A stretch of 64,000 bases of DNA, from NCBI GenBank assembly GCA_963847715.1, contig CAWKAZ010000005.1, forward strand, positions 62,001 to 126,000. Reading direction: 5' to 3'. The notes beneath the pieces were generated by a model. The model had not been told where the DNA came from and searched no databases. It saw only the letters and a program-made list of their open reading frames with translations. The stretch comes from Acidiflorens sp963847715. Its GTDB lineage: Bacteria > Acidobacteriota > Terriglobia > Terriglobales > Acidobacteriaceae. Within the stretch, counting starts at the first letter, position 1. Every line of letters begins with the position of its first letter. Shown piece after piece: positions 52,344 to 60,366 of the stretch. A program made the translations under genes and the position numbers.

Positions 52344-52423
52344 TACGTTTCAAGTCGTAGAAGTTTGTCTCGTGCCACGAAGTGAAGCAGAGTAGTGTTC
52401 TCGGACTCGCGCAGCTTCGCCGG

Positions 52424-52681
52424 TCAAACCGCCATTTCGAGGGTTTCTTCGAACGCCACTTCTTTTTGTGCTCTATAGACGAGCGTGAGAGGAATCCGTA
52501 CTCGGATGAGATTTCCGGAGGTGCGGGCGACGCCTTCCACGGCGAAACCATTACCTTCCGGTACGGGGTTCGAAACCAGATGCAAGTCCTCCCCGTAAAG
52601 CTTTATGTGTTTTTCTCTGGCATAACCAAGTTTTTGAAGTTTGTCACAGATCGCCTGACACTTATCAGTACGGTTTGTCAT
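52424..52681 (-). CDS. Small hypothetical protein
   Basis: An 85-residue protein (MTNRTDKCQAICDKLQKLGYAREKHIKLYGEDLHLVSNP...). It has a helix-then-strands pattern, with two cysteines near the N-terminus. No domain is recognised and the ATG has no clear ribosome-binding site. It is 53 bases downstream of the CoA-transferase stop and may be the tail of that operon, together with 51945-52343. Confidence 0.5.
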   Translation of the reverse strand: MTNRTDKCQAICDKLQKLGYAREKHIKLYGEDLHLVSNPVPEGNGFAVEGVARTSGNLIRVRIPLTLVYRAQKEVAFEETLEMAV

Positions 52682-52734
52682 AAAGAGCTGGTAGTAAGGT
52701 CCCCTTTAACCCCGAAACAACGATGGCAGTGTTT

Positions 52735-54066
52735 CTATACGGATGGCTTCACCGTTACCGCCTCTGGACGCTGTAGCCATTTGGTCTTTTCGCAGTACTC
52801 GTACAATTCCTCGCGGAAATTTGGATGCGCAATGTCGATCAACGCCTTCGCTCGTTCGCGGATGGACTTTCCATGCAGGTACGCGACGCCGTATTCGGTC
52901 ACCACATAGCGGATCAGGCCACGCGAGGTGACGACTCCTGCGCCCGGGCTCAGCATGGGAACGATTCTTGAAATTGCTCCTTGCTTCGCGGTGGATGAAA
53001 TCGCGATGATCGGTTTCCCGTGCTTGGACCGCGACGCTCCGCGGAGGAAGTCCACCTGCCCGCCTATTCCACTGTAGAACTGGGTCCCGACCGAGTCGGA
53101 ACACACTTGGCCGGTCATATCGATCTGGAGAGCTGAATTGATCGCGACCATATTGTCGTTCCGCGCGATCAGTCCGGGATCGTTCGTGTAGGCCGTGGGG
53201 TGAAACTCGAAGATCGGATTGTTGTCGACAAAATCAAACAACTTTTTCGACCCTAGGGCGAAACCCAGAATTATTTTCCGCGGCTTGAAGTTCTTGCGTG
53301 CACCGGTGATCACTCCGGCTTCGATCAGGTCAATCACACCATCGGAAACGAGTTCGCTGTGGACCGCCAGGTCTTTCCGATCGGTGAGGAAGGGAAGCAC
53401 CGCGTCTGGAATCCCGCCGATTCCGGTCTGCAACACGGCTCCGTCCTCGATCAGGCTGGCAACATTGCGTGCGATGGCTACATGCAGATCGGTGACGGGA
53501 GGCCTCGGTGCGGCGCACAATGGCCGGGACGATTCCACCACCACATCAATATCATTGACGTGAATGAAGCTGTCGCCGTAAGTTCGCGGCATCTGCCCGT
53601 TGACCTGCGCCACGACACGGCGAGCGCACTTGGCGGCCGTCAGAGTCGTGTCCACGCCGATGCCGAAGCTGCAGAAACCGTGAGAATCGGGCGGAGACAC
53701 TTCAATCAGCGCGACATCGATCGGCATCGCGCCGCTCTCGAAAAGCCCTTCAATCTCACTCAAATAGATCGGCGTATAGTCGGCCCGGCCTTCGTTGATT
53801 GCCGCCCGCACATTGCCGCCGATAAACATGGCATTGTGCCGGAAGTGCCCCGCCATCTCAGGAGCCACATAGGGAGCGCATCCCATGGTCATCATGTGGA
53901 CGATTTCCACGTCGCGCACGTGCGGACCGCGCCGCATCAATGCTTCGACCAGGGTCTCCGGCTCGGCGCATCCCGGCTGGATGTAGACGCGCATACCCGA
54001 CTGGACGCAGCGCAAGGCCTCGTCCGCCGGCTTGATTTTGCTGGCGTAATCACTTTCCCACGACAT
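52735..54066 (-). CDS. Acetyl-CoA hydrolase / CoA-transferase family protein
   Basis: A 443-residue class I CoA-transferase. Blocks seen are GMRVYIQPGCAEPETLVEAL, the VNGQMPRTYGDSFIHVNDIDV region, LQTGIGGIPDAVLPFL, the catalytic Glu region LAVHSELVSDGVIDLIEAGVITG, and the C-terminal GGQVDFLRGASRSKHGKPIIAISST and YVVTEYGVAYLHGKSIRERAKALIDIAHP. Members include acetyl-CoA:acceptor and 4-hydroxybutyrate CoA-transferases. It complements PFOR and the ADP-forming ligase in acyl-CoA handling. The upstream neighbour at 54081 is 14 bases away on the same strand. Confidence 0.93.
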   Translation of the reverse strand: MSWESDYASKIKPADEALRCVQSGMRVYIQPGCAEPETLVEALMRRGPHVRDVEIVHMMTMGCAPYVAPEMAGHFRHNAMFIGGNVRAAINEGRADYTPIYLSEIEGLFESGAMPIDVALIEVSPPDSHGFCSFGIGVDTTLTAAKCARRVVAQVNGQMPRTYGDSFIHVNDIDVVVESSRPLCAAPRPPVTDLHVAIARNVASLIEDGAVLQTGIGGIPDAVLPFLTDRKDLAVHSELVSDGVIDLIEAGVITGARKNFKPRKIILGFALGSKKLFDFVDNNPIFEFHPTAYTNDPGLIARNDNMVAINSALQIDMTGQVCSDSVGTQFYSGIGGQVDFLRGASRSKHGKPIIAISSTAKQGAISRIVPMLSPGAGVVTSRGLIRYVVTEYGVAYLHGKSIRERAKALIDIAHPNFREELYEYCEKTKWLQRPEAVTVKPSV

Positions 54067-54080
54067 CTTGAGCTTTCTCC

Positions 54081-54557
54081 TTACGCGCTCTTCGAGGGTG
54101 CGCTTTCCCGGTAAATCTGGTCGGCGACCTCGAGCTCGTACCCCACCGACGCGAAATAAATCGCGCGATCAAAGAACTGTTCCAGGAGTTGCAACATCTC
54201 CAGTTCCCCAAATACTTCGACTGGACGCTCCAAAACTGCTTCTTTCTTAATGAAGTCCCAAAGATTTTCTTTGGTCAAGACGATCACCCAGATGACTTCG
54301 CTCAGCGGAACGCGCTGAACGGCCCGGCGTGCACCAATCTGGAGATAGCGCGATTGCAGATCCGTTTCATCCTTGGCGATCAGCCATTCTCCCAAATGGT
54401 GGTAAATCTCGTACACCTTTTCTTTGAGTTCGTCGGCGGGAACGTTTTCCTTGTAACAATGTGTCAGTTCAGAACTTTGGACGCGATCAAGAAGGCAGGT
54501 AGCCAGGGATTGGGAGTGAGTCTCAATCAGCCGAACCAGCCGATATAACATCATCAT
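54081..54557 (-). CDS. Helical sensor-like protein resembling an RsbRD N-terminal domain
   Basis: A 158-residue all-helical cytoplasmic protein. The start is ATG 54557 (or 54554), with GGAGGAG just upstream. The frame remains open to 54968 but that part is shadow. LEERLV-type helices and the block RYLQIGARRAVQRVPLSEVIWVIVLTKENLWDFIKKEAV resemble the globin-like RsbRD_N sensor domain that precedes STAS or kinase modules. Here it stands alone. The CRP-type palindrome at 54639-54654 is 82 bases upstream, and the CoA-transferase follows. The function as a stand-alone sensor is inference. Confidence 0.6.
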   Translation of the reverse strand: MMMLYRLVRLIETHSQSLATCLLDRVQSSELTHCYKENVPADELKEKVYEIYHHLGEWLIAKDETDLQSRYLQIGARRAVQRVPLSEVIWVIVLTKENLWDFIKKEAVLERPVEVFGELEMLQLLEQFFDRAIYFASVGYELEVADQIYRESAPSKSA

Positions 54558-54638
54558 GACGCTCCTCCGAGGGATCAGCCAGCTATCTAGTGTCGTATGG
54601 CCGCCCGATGCCGAGCCATGACCGGCACTACAGCGACC

Positions 54639-54654
54639 TGTGACGCGCGTCACA
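54639..54654. promoter_or_regulatory. Perfect CRP-type palindrome upstream of the 54081-54557/CoA-transferase unit
   Basis: TGTGA-CGCGCG-TCACA is an exact consensus match and sits in a perfect 20-bp palindrome (54637-54656). It is 82 bases from the minus-strand gene at 54557 and 163 bases from the plus-strand methyltransferase at 54817. Confidence 0.7.
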
Positions 54655-54816
54655 GGCGTTAACCGAGAGGTGCGACGAGGGTTTGAGCGGAGCGCGCATA
54701 ATTTCCGGCGGCGTTGTGTGGCGAACTTGCCCCGAATATCCAATCGAGTCGTTGGCGTAGAATCTCGATATCGCTCCGGATTACTCACGGTTCGGCGCAC
54801 GCCCTTGGGGAAACAA

Positions 54817-55530
54817 ATGAACTGGAAATCGCTTGGTAGGTCTCTCCGATGGATCGGGCCGATGTCGATTCTATTGGCTGGGCTTTTGTCGGCAGGTCTG
54901 TGGGGACCGGCGCCCGTTCGTGCGCAGTCCGGTTCCGCAGCGCCGTCCGCGCAACGCAAGACTAGCACTCCTTACACCGGCGATCTCTCAATTTTCGAAA
55001 CTCCGGGGCGCGATGAACGCCTGCAGATCAACCGCGTCATGGACATGCTTGGCATAGGTCCCGGCAAGAACGTTGCTGACATCGGAGCCGGATCGGGTTG
55101 GTTCACGGTGCGCGCCGCTCGCCGCGTCACGGACTCGGGCACGGTTTACGCCGTGGACATCAGTCCAGAGGCAATTCATTACATCAACGAGCGTGCGAAA
55201 AAAGAACAACTCCCCAACATAAAGACGATTCTCAGCAAGCCCGACGATCCACAGATTCCGGCCCACAGCGTCGACGCCGTGTTGCTGCTCAAGACCTATC
55301 ACGAGGTAGCCCATCCGGTTGTGCTGCTCAGGAACCTTCGTCCATCGCTCAAACCGGGAGCGAAGATTGGCATCATCGATCGCAACGGTAACGGAGAAAA
55401 TCACGGCGTCAGCAAAGACGTAGTCGTTCGCGAAGCCGCCCAAGCCGGATACGAGCTGCGCGACTCACAGGATTTCGTGAAAGCCGACGGAATGGATTAT
55501 TTTCTGATCTTCACCGCGAAGCCGGAGTAG
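54817..55530 (+). CDS. Methyltransferase-fold protein with a signal peptide
   Basis: A 237-residue class I SAM-methyltransferase-like protein. The start at 54817 follows GGGGAAACAA; a frame from 54640 is rejected. The N-terminus RSLRWIGPMSILLAGLLSAGLWGPAPVRAQS is a convincing signal peptide. Motif I is VADIGAGSGWFTVRAAR and motif II VYAVDISPEAIHYINE. The DAVLLLKTYHEVAHPVVLLRNL motif resembles Ubie/MT11 families. SAM is not expected in the periplasm, so either the N-terminus anchors the enzyme facing inward or it has another role. The substrate is unknown. Confidence 0.8.
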   Translation: MNWKSLGRSLRWIGPMSILLAGLLSAGLWGPAPVRAQSGSAAPSAQRKTSTPYTGDLSIFETPGRDERLQINRVMDMLGIGPGKNVADIGAGSGWFTVRAARRVTDSGTVYAVDISPEAIHYINERAKKEQLPNIKTILSKPDDPQIPAHSVDAVLLLKTYHEVAHPVVLLRNLRPSLKPGAKIGIIDRNGNGENHGVSKDVVVREAAQAGYELRDSQDFVKADGMDYFLIFTAKPE

Positions 55531-55978
55531 GGAACGTCTTCCGCCACGTCAACGCCCAAAACCAACGCGTGATTGCGTCAGCTAACTCTCGGTTAGACGC
55601 TCTCTATTGTGCTGACCCATCTCACTGAATCAATTGGATTTCGTCTTCCCATCGGCCTAAAATGTCTTTAATCAAGGTTGGCTGACCGCAATGTATGAAT
55701 CTCGAACTCGACGATTCGCCTTTGTGCTCTTTGCTGCAGCGATGCTCTTCTCCATCGTCCGGGAATGGAATGCACCCGTGGCTTGCCCGCGCCTGCCTAT
55801 AACCAACAGAAGTTCCCGATAGAGTTCTTCAAGTCACGGACATCCCTCTTCATTCGCGGGTTCAGGCGGTGTCGCGACATGCGATTACCGGGAATGACGG
55901 ATGAAATTAGGGTTTGTACGTGGAACGGTAACCGGGGGCAACCAGTAGCCCAATGCTCGAGCAGTAAGCGTGAAGAAA
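55531..55978. other. 448-base stretch between the methyltransferase and ssrA
   Basis: Apart from the small frame at 55691-55822, I see no gene. The DNA next to the tmRNA 3' end is a frequent integration target, but no integrase, direct repeat of the tmRNA end or other mobile signature is visible here. Confidence 0.4.
55691..55822 (+). CDS. Possible 43-residue signal-peptide fragment
   Basis: An ATG-initiated 43-codon frame reading MYESRTRRFAFVLFAAAMLFSI, followed by about 20 further residues. The N-terminus looks like a signal peptide, but no clear ribosome-binding site is seen and the rest has no domain. It may be a small exported peptide or the stub of a decayed secreted protein. Confidence 0.25.
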   Translation: MYESRTRRFAFVLFAAAMLFSIVREWNAPVACPRLPITNRSSR

Positions 55979-56347
55979 TGGTGGAGGCGGCGGGAGTCGA
56001 ACCCGCGTCCGAAAATGTTACTGGTCAAGAGACTACATGCTTATTCCAGTTCATGCCCTGGGCATTACCCCAGGACGTTCGCGCCGCCGGCTCAGAACGG
56101 ACAAGAAACCGTCGTCGCTAGCCTGTGATCTTAGCCCCCCAGCCCAGACGTAGCAGAGAAGAGCAGCCCGCTGTGTGACGTCCTGACCGCAGCCCACGGG
56201 CGAAGCCGCGGAGGACGGCAACTTAATTAATTAAGCTGCGTATGCCATCTGTTGATTGGCAATTATCATTTTGCACTCGATTACAGGTGTGTGCACCCTG
56301 GCATGCCTCTTGGCCGCAAGCATCCCCGTCGAATCCGTGGCGCCCCC
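55979..56347 (-). ncRNA. ssrA: Transfer-messenger RNA
   Basis: A one-piece tmRNA of about 369 nt rescuing stalled ribosomes. The 5' end GGGGGCGCCACGGATTCGAC (56347 downward) pairs through GGGGGCG with CGCCTCC of the 3' acceptor. The 3' end is the T-arm GGACGCGGGTTCGACTCCCG plus CCTCCA-CCA, with CCA encoded (ending at 55979). The tag frame reads ...KMIIANQQMAYAA then TAA, with the C-terminal YAA typical of proteolysis tags. The exact resume codon is not certain. A strong promoter lies upstream. The open frame 56231-56452 is this tag frame and is not a protein gene. Confidence 0.95.
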
Positions 56348-56365
56348 ACTGGTGGGTATTGGCCT

Positions 56366-56395
56366 GAAAAGAACTACCTCTATTGTAAGAGGTAG
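56366..56395 (-). terminator. Alternative reading: terminator of the lipoprotein gene
   Basis: On the minus strand, CTACCTCT-TACAAT-AGAGGTAG forms an 8-bp stem followed by TTCTTTTC. It lies 31 bases past the lipoprotein stop at 56427, as a rho-independent terminator would. The same bases contain the ssrA -10 box, so the two signals overlap. Confidence 0.5.
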
Positions 56396-56409
56396 GGACG
56401 GGATGTCAA
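56382..56409 (-). promoter_or_regulatory. Sigma-70-type promoter of ssrA
   Basis: TTGACA (56404-56409) and TACAAT (56382-56387), minus strand, are separated by 16 bases. Transcription would start near 56375, about 28 bases before the mature tmRNA 5' end, consistent with 5' processing by RNase P. The -10 lies inside a hairpin. Confidence 0.6.
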
Positions 56410-56426
56410 ATGCCCCTGCCGCTGCC

Positions 56427-56831
56427 TTACGGGCAGGGTGTCCCGGCGCCATTCAGCACCGTGATTGTGGCTGATTTGAACTTGAGGTTATCGCTTACGG
56501 CCGTTGCAGTTACGGTCACCGCGTTCCCCGTCGGTACTTGCGCTGGAGCTAGATAACAGGTGGGCACGTTGCTGCCCACTTGGATCGGACTGAATGTGCC
56601 GCATGCGCCGATCGGACTACAGGAGAAAACCACGCCTTGCTGGCGAGTATCGTTCGTCACGACGGCCGCTATACCGACGTGGTCGCCTGTGTTGATGGAT
56701 GTGGGCGGCGCGAAGTTCGGATCGAACTGAACAATGATCGGCTGTGGCGGAGACATGGAAGTTCCACACGATGCCAGGAAAGCAATCAAGGCGGCGGTCA
56801 TTAACAGACAAGTCCATTGGCGGACATTCAT
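56427..56831 (-). CDS. Putative lipoprotein with Ig-like domain
   Basis: A 134-residue exported protein. The lipobox LASC at Cys22 (AALIAFLASC) predicts lipid attachment after cleavage by LspA. The mature part resembles a bacterial Ig-like/Big-type beta-sandwich: IVQFDPNFAPPTSINTGDHVGIAAVVTNDTRQQGVVFSC, AVTVTATAVSDNLKFKSATITV. The ATG at 56831 is used; an in-frame ATG lies five codons earlier. Function is unknown. It runs directly toward ssrA on the same strand. Confidence 0.7.
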   Translation of the reverse strand: MNVRQWTCLLMTAALIAFLASCGTSMSPPQPIIVQFDPNFAPPTSINTGDHVGIAAVVTNDTRQQGVVFSCSPIGACGTFSPIQVGSNVPTCYLAPAQVPTGNAVTVTATAVSDNLKFKSATITVLNGAGTPCP

Positions 56832-56991
56832 AATTGGCTCGACCACAAAATCCTAGCACGGAGAGCATACGCTACTCATTTGTGCGCACTCTGCCGCGTT
56901 CGACGAACCAGAATATTCGCCGGTCCGGCAAATGGCGTTAGAATCAGCCGGGGAGATAACTCTTCCACTCCCCCTTTTCTTTGGTTGCAAT

Positions 56992-57480
56992 ATGACTGAC
57001 ATTTCGCGCCTGTTTCAAGCATTTCTTGCCCCCGCCATCTTCGTTTCGGCGACTGCTCTGCTGATTTTGTCGATCAACGTACGGATGATGGGTATCGTGA
57101 GCCGCTTACGGCAGTATGTTCATGCCAAACATGACGCTGCGAAAAATGACCGTGTCCAAGAGGCCGAGGCCTATACAGCGCAGATCCAGGCGATTGAAGA
57201 GCGGGCGGAGATGATCCGGCGCTGTTTCCTGCTGGTCCTTATTTCCCTGGCCGGAACGATCACGTCCTGCCTGCTGCTTGGCTTTGGTCTCTACTGGGAA
57301 CAGGCGGCGGTCGCTGCAGTCGTTGTTTTTGTCCTCTCCCTGATTTGCCTGCTACTTGGGACCTTTTATTACATCCGCGAGGTCACGGTCGCGCTGAGTT
57401 CGGTTCGTAATGAGGCGCGCGATTCCCGGTTCATGGATCTCGGCGGCCGCCCGGAGGTGCGCATCCACGACCCGCTTTAG
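56992..57480 (+). CDS. DUF2721-family membrane protein
   Basis: A 162-residue inner-membrane protein of the DUF2721 family (COG4244-like). It starts MTDISRLFQAFLAPAIFVSATALLILSINVRMMGIVSRLR, with the first hydrophobic span and the SxRLRxY motif. A charged helical loop with EAEAYTAQIQAIEERAEMIRR follows, then two more hydrophobic spans (LLVLISLAGTITSCLLLG, AAVAAVVVFVLSLICLLLGTFYY). Function is unknown. The ATG at 56992 gives the family-like start; the longer frame from 56932 is rejected. Confidence 0.8.
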   Translation: MTDISRLFQAFLAPAIFVSATALLILSINVRMMGIVSRLRQYVHAKHDAAKNDRVQEAEAYTAQIQAIEERAEMIRRCFLLVLISLAGTITSCLLLGFGLYWEQAAVAAVVVFVLSLICLLLGTFYYIREVTVALSSVRNEARDSRFMDLGGRPEVRIHDPL

Positions 57481-57667
57481 GAAATCGGGCCACTTGGCCT
57501 TCGGGCCATCAGGGGGATTTGCAATCGGTCTCAGAACGATCTTCGTGTTTTGAAGTTCCCAGACTTTCCCGCCGCCTCGTCTCCCTATGTCAACAAATTG
57601 TCAAATTCACGTCACTTTCTCTGCCGAAATGCGTCAATAACCCAATATCACGCTACAGTTTAGGGGT

Positions 57668-58435
57668 ATGATTTCCGACTACCGGATCGTGGGGGCGGCA
57701 GTGAACAAGAACCTTTCCTCAGTATCGGCGGCGACCATGGACTTAGTGCCCGCATCTTCGGAGCGCATCCTCGTGATCGAGGACGACCGCGCCGTCCAGA
57801 AGGCTCTCAAGCGTCTGTTTGAGGGAGAAGGCTTTGCCGTCGATATCGCAGGCAACGGTGCCGCCGGCCTGGAGATGTTTCGTGCCGCCTCACCTTCCGT
57901 GCTGGTGCTTGACCTGAGTCTCCCGGGCACTCCGGGGCAGGACGTCTGCCGAGAAATCAGCCAGGTTGCCCCTTCATTGCCGATCATTATTCTGAGCGCG
58001 AAGACGGAAGTGATGGACAAAGTTCTATTGCTCGAACTGGGCGCGCACGATTATGTCACCAAACCCTTCAGTCCCAGGGAACTCCTCGCTCGCGTGCGGA
58101 CGGCAATGCGCCGCTCAACTCGCACGCCACTCACTGAAACGTTCCAGTTTGGCGACGTGAAGGTTGACTTCACGAAGATGGAGTTGTGGCGCGACGGCAA
58201 TCCGGTGCAGCTGACATCGCAGGAGTTCAAGGTGCTCAAGTTCATGATCCAGAATGCCGAGCGAGTCCTCAGCCGCGAGGAGTTGCTGAATTTTGTATGG
58301 GGATACCGGAACTATCCAAGCACTCGCACCGTGGATAACCACATTCTGCGCCTGCGGCAAAAATTGGAAGCAGACCCCGCCAACCCCTTGCATTTCCGTA
58401 CAGTGCACAGCGCGGGCTACAAGTTCGTGCCGTAA
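57668..58435 (+). CDS. OmpR-family response regulator
   Basis: 255 residues. An N-terminal extension of about 30 residues precedes the receiver domain (ERILVIEDDRAVQKALKRLF; phospho-acceptor Asp in PSVLVLDLSLPG; Lys in VTKPFSPRELL). A winged-helix OmpR/PhoB DNA-binding domain follows (LTSQEFKVLKFMIQNAERVLSREELLNFVWG, TRTVDNHILRLRQKLE). It pairs with the histidine kinase 100 bases downstream. The target genes probably include the porin and cupredoxin genes that follow. The gap to the kinase contains short TTTGAAAC-type repeats (58473-58500). ATG 57737 is an alternative start. Confidence 0.93.
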   Translation: MISDYRIVGAAVNKNLSSVSAATMDLVPASSERILVIEDDRAVQKALKRLFEGEGFAVDIAGNGAAGLEMFRAASPSVLVLDLSLPGTPGQDVCREISQVAPSLPIIILSAKTEVMDKVLLLELGAHDYVTKPFSPRELLARVRTAMRRSTRTPLTETFQFGDVKVDFTKMELWRDGNPVQLTSQEFKVLKFMIQNAERVLSREELLNFVWGYRNYPSTRTVDNHILRLRQKLEADPANPLHFRTVHSAGYKFVP

Positions 58436-58472
58436 GAGCAAGGTTGCAACGGTTCAATGTTTGAAGGTGTTT

Positions 58473-58500
58473 TTGAAACTTTGAAACTCTGAAACCTTTG
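58473..58500. repeat. Short TTTGAAAC imperfect tandem repeat
   Basis: TTTGAAAC-TTTGAAAC-TCTGAAACC-TTTGACC in the gap between the response regulator and the kinase. It is reminiscent of the CCTGAAA-type block at 3995-4040. It has no coding role. Confidence 0.4.
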
Positions 58501-58535
58501 ACCTTGCCAACATTGAAAACATTGCCGTGTCTCTC

Positions 58536-60302
58536 ATGAATGGAATTCGGCTGCGCACCAAGTTCCTGCTTTCCATGGTTGTGGTCTCGGCGGCCTTGAC
58601 CTTCACCACTCTTCTGGTGGTCCGCCACACCGTCCAACAAGAGGTGCGCCTGGGGATCCAGCGCGACCTGCAGAATTCCGTTTCCGCATTCCATAATTTT
58701 CAGAAGCAGCGGGAAGTGATGCTCGAGCGCTCGGCGGCGCTGCTGGCCGACCTGCCGATCGTGCGCGCGCAAATGACGACGCATGACCCGGCAACCATCC
58801 AGGACGCGTCGCGGGATCTTTGGAAGACCGCCGGCAGTGACTTGCTATTGCTGGCCGATTCGTCCGGCAAAGTGATGGCGCTGCAAGCGACTCCACAGGA
58901 AATCACCGTCCGCCAGGGACAAGACTTCTTTGCCAGTGTCGTGCAAGCCGAAGAGACGCGGCACTGGTGGTATGTCGAAGGGCATCTCTACGAGGTCTTT
59001 CTTCAGGACATCTACTTTGGCCCGGAGAGCGAGCGTCGGGTTTTAGGCTACTTGGTGGTCGGATCCGAAATCGACGACCGGTTCGTCCGCGACTTGAGCC
59101 GTGTGGCTGCCAGCGAAGTGGCATTTCGCTATGGAGATTCGATTGTCCGCAGCACCCTGAAACCTGCTCAGGAATCGGAGTTGCTGCACATTGCGCCGCG
59201 AACTGCGGGAGGAGGCCCGCCGCAGGGCGATCAAGTCCGCCTGGGCGAAGAGCGGTTCTTGGCGACAGCCGTTGATTTGCCAACGCCGGGCGCACCACCT
59301 CTCAATCTGTGGGTGCTCAAGTCATTCGATCAGGCCACTGCATTCCTGAGCAGCTTGAACGAGTTGTTGCTGGCTCTGGGACTCGCGGCGGTACTGGCCG
59401 GAAGCCTGCTGGTCTTCTTTATTTCCCACACGTTCACCCGTCCGCTTGAAAATCTGGTTGCGGGCGTGCGCGCGCTCGAACAGGGAGACTTCGCCTATCC
59501 GCTGCATGCGCAGGGTGGAGACGAAGTCGCCGAAGTCACCGACACCTTCGACCGGATGCGCAAGAATCTTCAAAAAACGCAAAGAGAGCTGCTTGATGCC
59601 GAACGCCTCGCGACGATTGGACGGATGGCAAGTTCCGTCTCGCATGACTTGCGGCATTCGCTGGCAGCGGTCATGGCCAACGCAGAATTTCTTTGCGAGA
59701 GCAACCTCACACCAGGCCAGCGCGAGGATCTCTACGCTGAAATCCGGATCGCCGTGAACCAGATGACGGACCTGATCGAGTCACTGCTCGAGTTTTCGCG
59801 TACACGAGAATCCTTGCGCCCCTCTTACGGAGACGTGCGGTCGGCGGTGGATCGAGCGGTGCAGGGCGTCAAGGCGCATCCTGAATTCCAGCGCATCCGC
59901 ATCCGTATTTCCGGTGAAGGGTCTACTGAAGGCTGGTTCGATTTTAAAAAGCTGGAGCGCGCCTTGCTGAATTTGCTGCTGAACGCTTGCGAAGTGGTAC
60001 CAGCCGAATCCGGCAAAATTGACATCGGACTGGAACGCAAGGGGGAACTGCTCGAGATCCGCATCGCCGATAACGGACCAGGAATCGCTGCCGCGGTGCG
60101 CGATCGCTTGTTCGAGCCTTTCGTGAGTCACGGCAAGGAAAATGGAACCGGGATGGGATTGACGGTGGTACAGAAAATTGTGCAGGACCACGGCGGCGAC
60201 GTTGCCGTAGAGCAAACGTCGGCGACGGGAACAACTTTCATCCTGAAGATTCCCTTGAGACCGTCAGCAGAAAGTGCCCTCGCGGCTCGTCAGGCAACGT
60301 AG
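58536..60302 (+). CDS. Membrane sensor histidine kinase
   Basis: 588 residues. An N-terminal transmembrane helix (FLLSMVVVSAALTFTTLLVV) and a periplasmic PDC/Cache-like sensor (about 40-285, including LLLADSSGKVMALQ and VLGYLVVGSEIDDRFVRDLSR) precede a second transmembrane helix (about 270-300, LALGLAAVLAGSLLVFFISH). A HAMP domain (FTRPLENLVAGVRALEQGDFAYPL), a HisKA domain (MASSVSHDLRHSLAAVMANAEFL; phospho-His in SHDLRH) and a HATPase domain (LLNLLLNACEVVP, IADNGPGI, NGTGMGLTVVQKIVQDHGG) follow. ATG 58536 is used; GTG 58527 is the alternative. It is the partner of the upstream regulator. Confidence 0.93.
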   Translation: MNGIRLRTKFLLSMVVVSAALTFTTLLVVRHTVQQEVRLGIQRDLQNSVSAFHNFQKQREVMLERSAALLADLPIVRAQMTTHDPATIQDASRDLWKTAGSDLLLLADSSGKVMALQATPQEITVRQGQDFFASVVQAEETRHWWYVEGHLYEVFLQDIYFGPESERRVLGYLVVGSEIDDRFVRDLSRVAASEVAFRYGDSIVRSTLKPAQESELLHIAPRTAGGGPPQGDQVRLGEERFLATAVDLPTPGAPPLNLWVLKSFDQATAFLSSLNELLLALGLAAVLAGSLLVFFISHTFTRPLENLVAGVRALEQGDFAYPLHAQGGDEVAEVTDTFDRMRKNLQKTQRELLDAERLATIGRMASSVSHDLRHSLAAVMANAEFLCESNLTPGQREDLYAEIRIAVNQMTDLIESLLEFSRTRESLRPSYGDVRSAVDRAVQGVKAHPEFQRIRIRISGEGSTEGWFDFKKLERALLNLLLNACEVVPAESGKIDIGLERKGELLEIRIADNGPGIAAAVRDRLFEPFVSHGKENGTGMGLTVVQKIVQDHGGDVAVEQTSATGTTFILKIPLRPSAESALAARQAT

Positions 60303-60366
60303 GCTGCAGGCGTGGGGGGTAGTCTCGATTCAAATGACAGGCAGAGCGGCCGGAGGTGACGCGATC

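Noticed and set aside
54558..54968. Upstream extension of the gene ending at 54081
   Set aside because: Lies across the CRP-type palindrome and the divergent promoter region. GGAGGAG and ATG at 54557 define the start.
56231..56452. 73-codon minus-strand frame ending QQMAYAA
   Set aside because: It is the tmRNA tag reading frame inside ssrA, not a protein gene.
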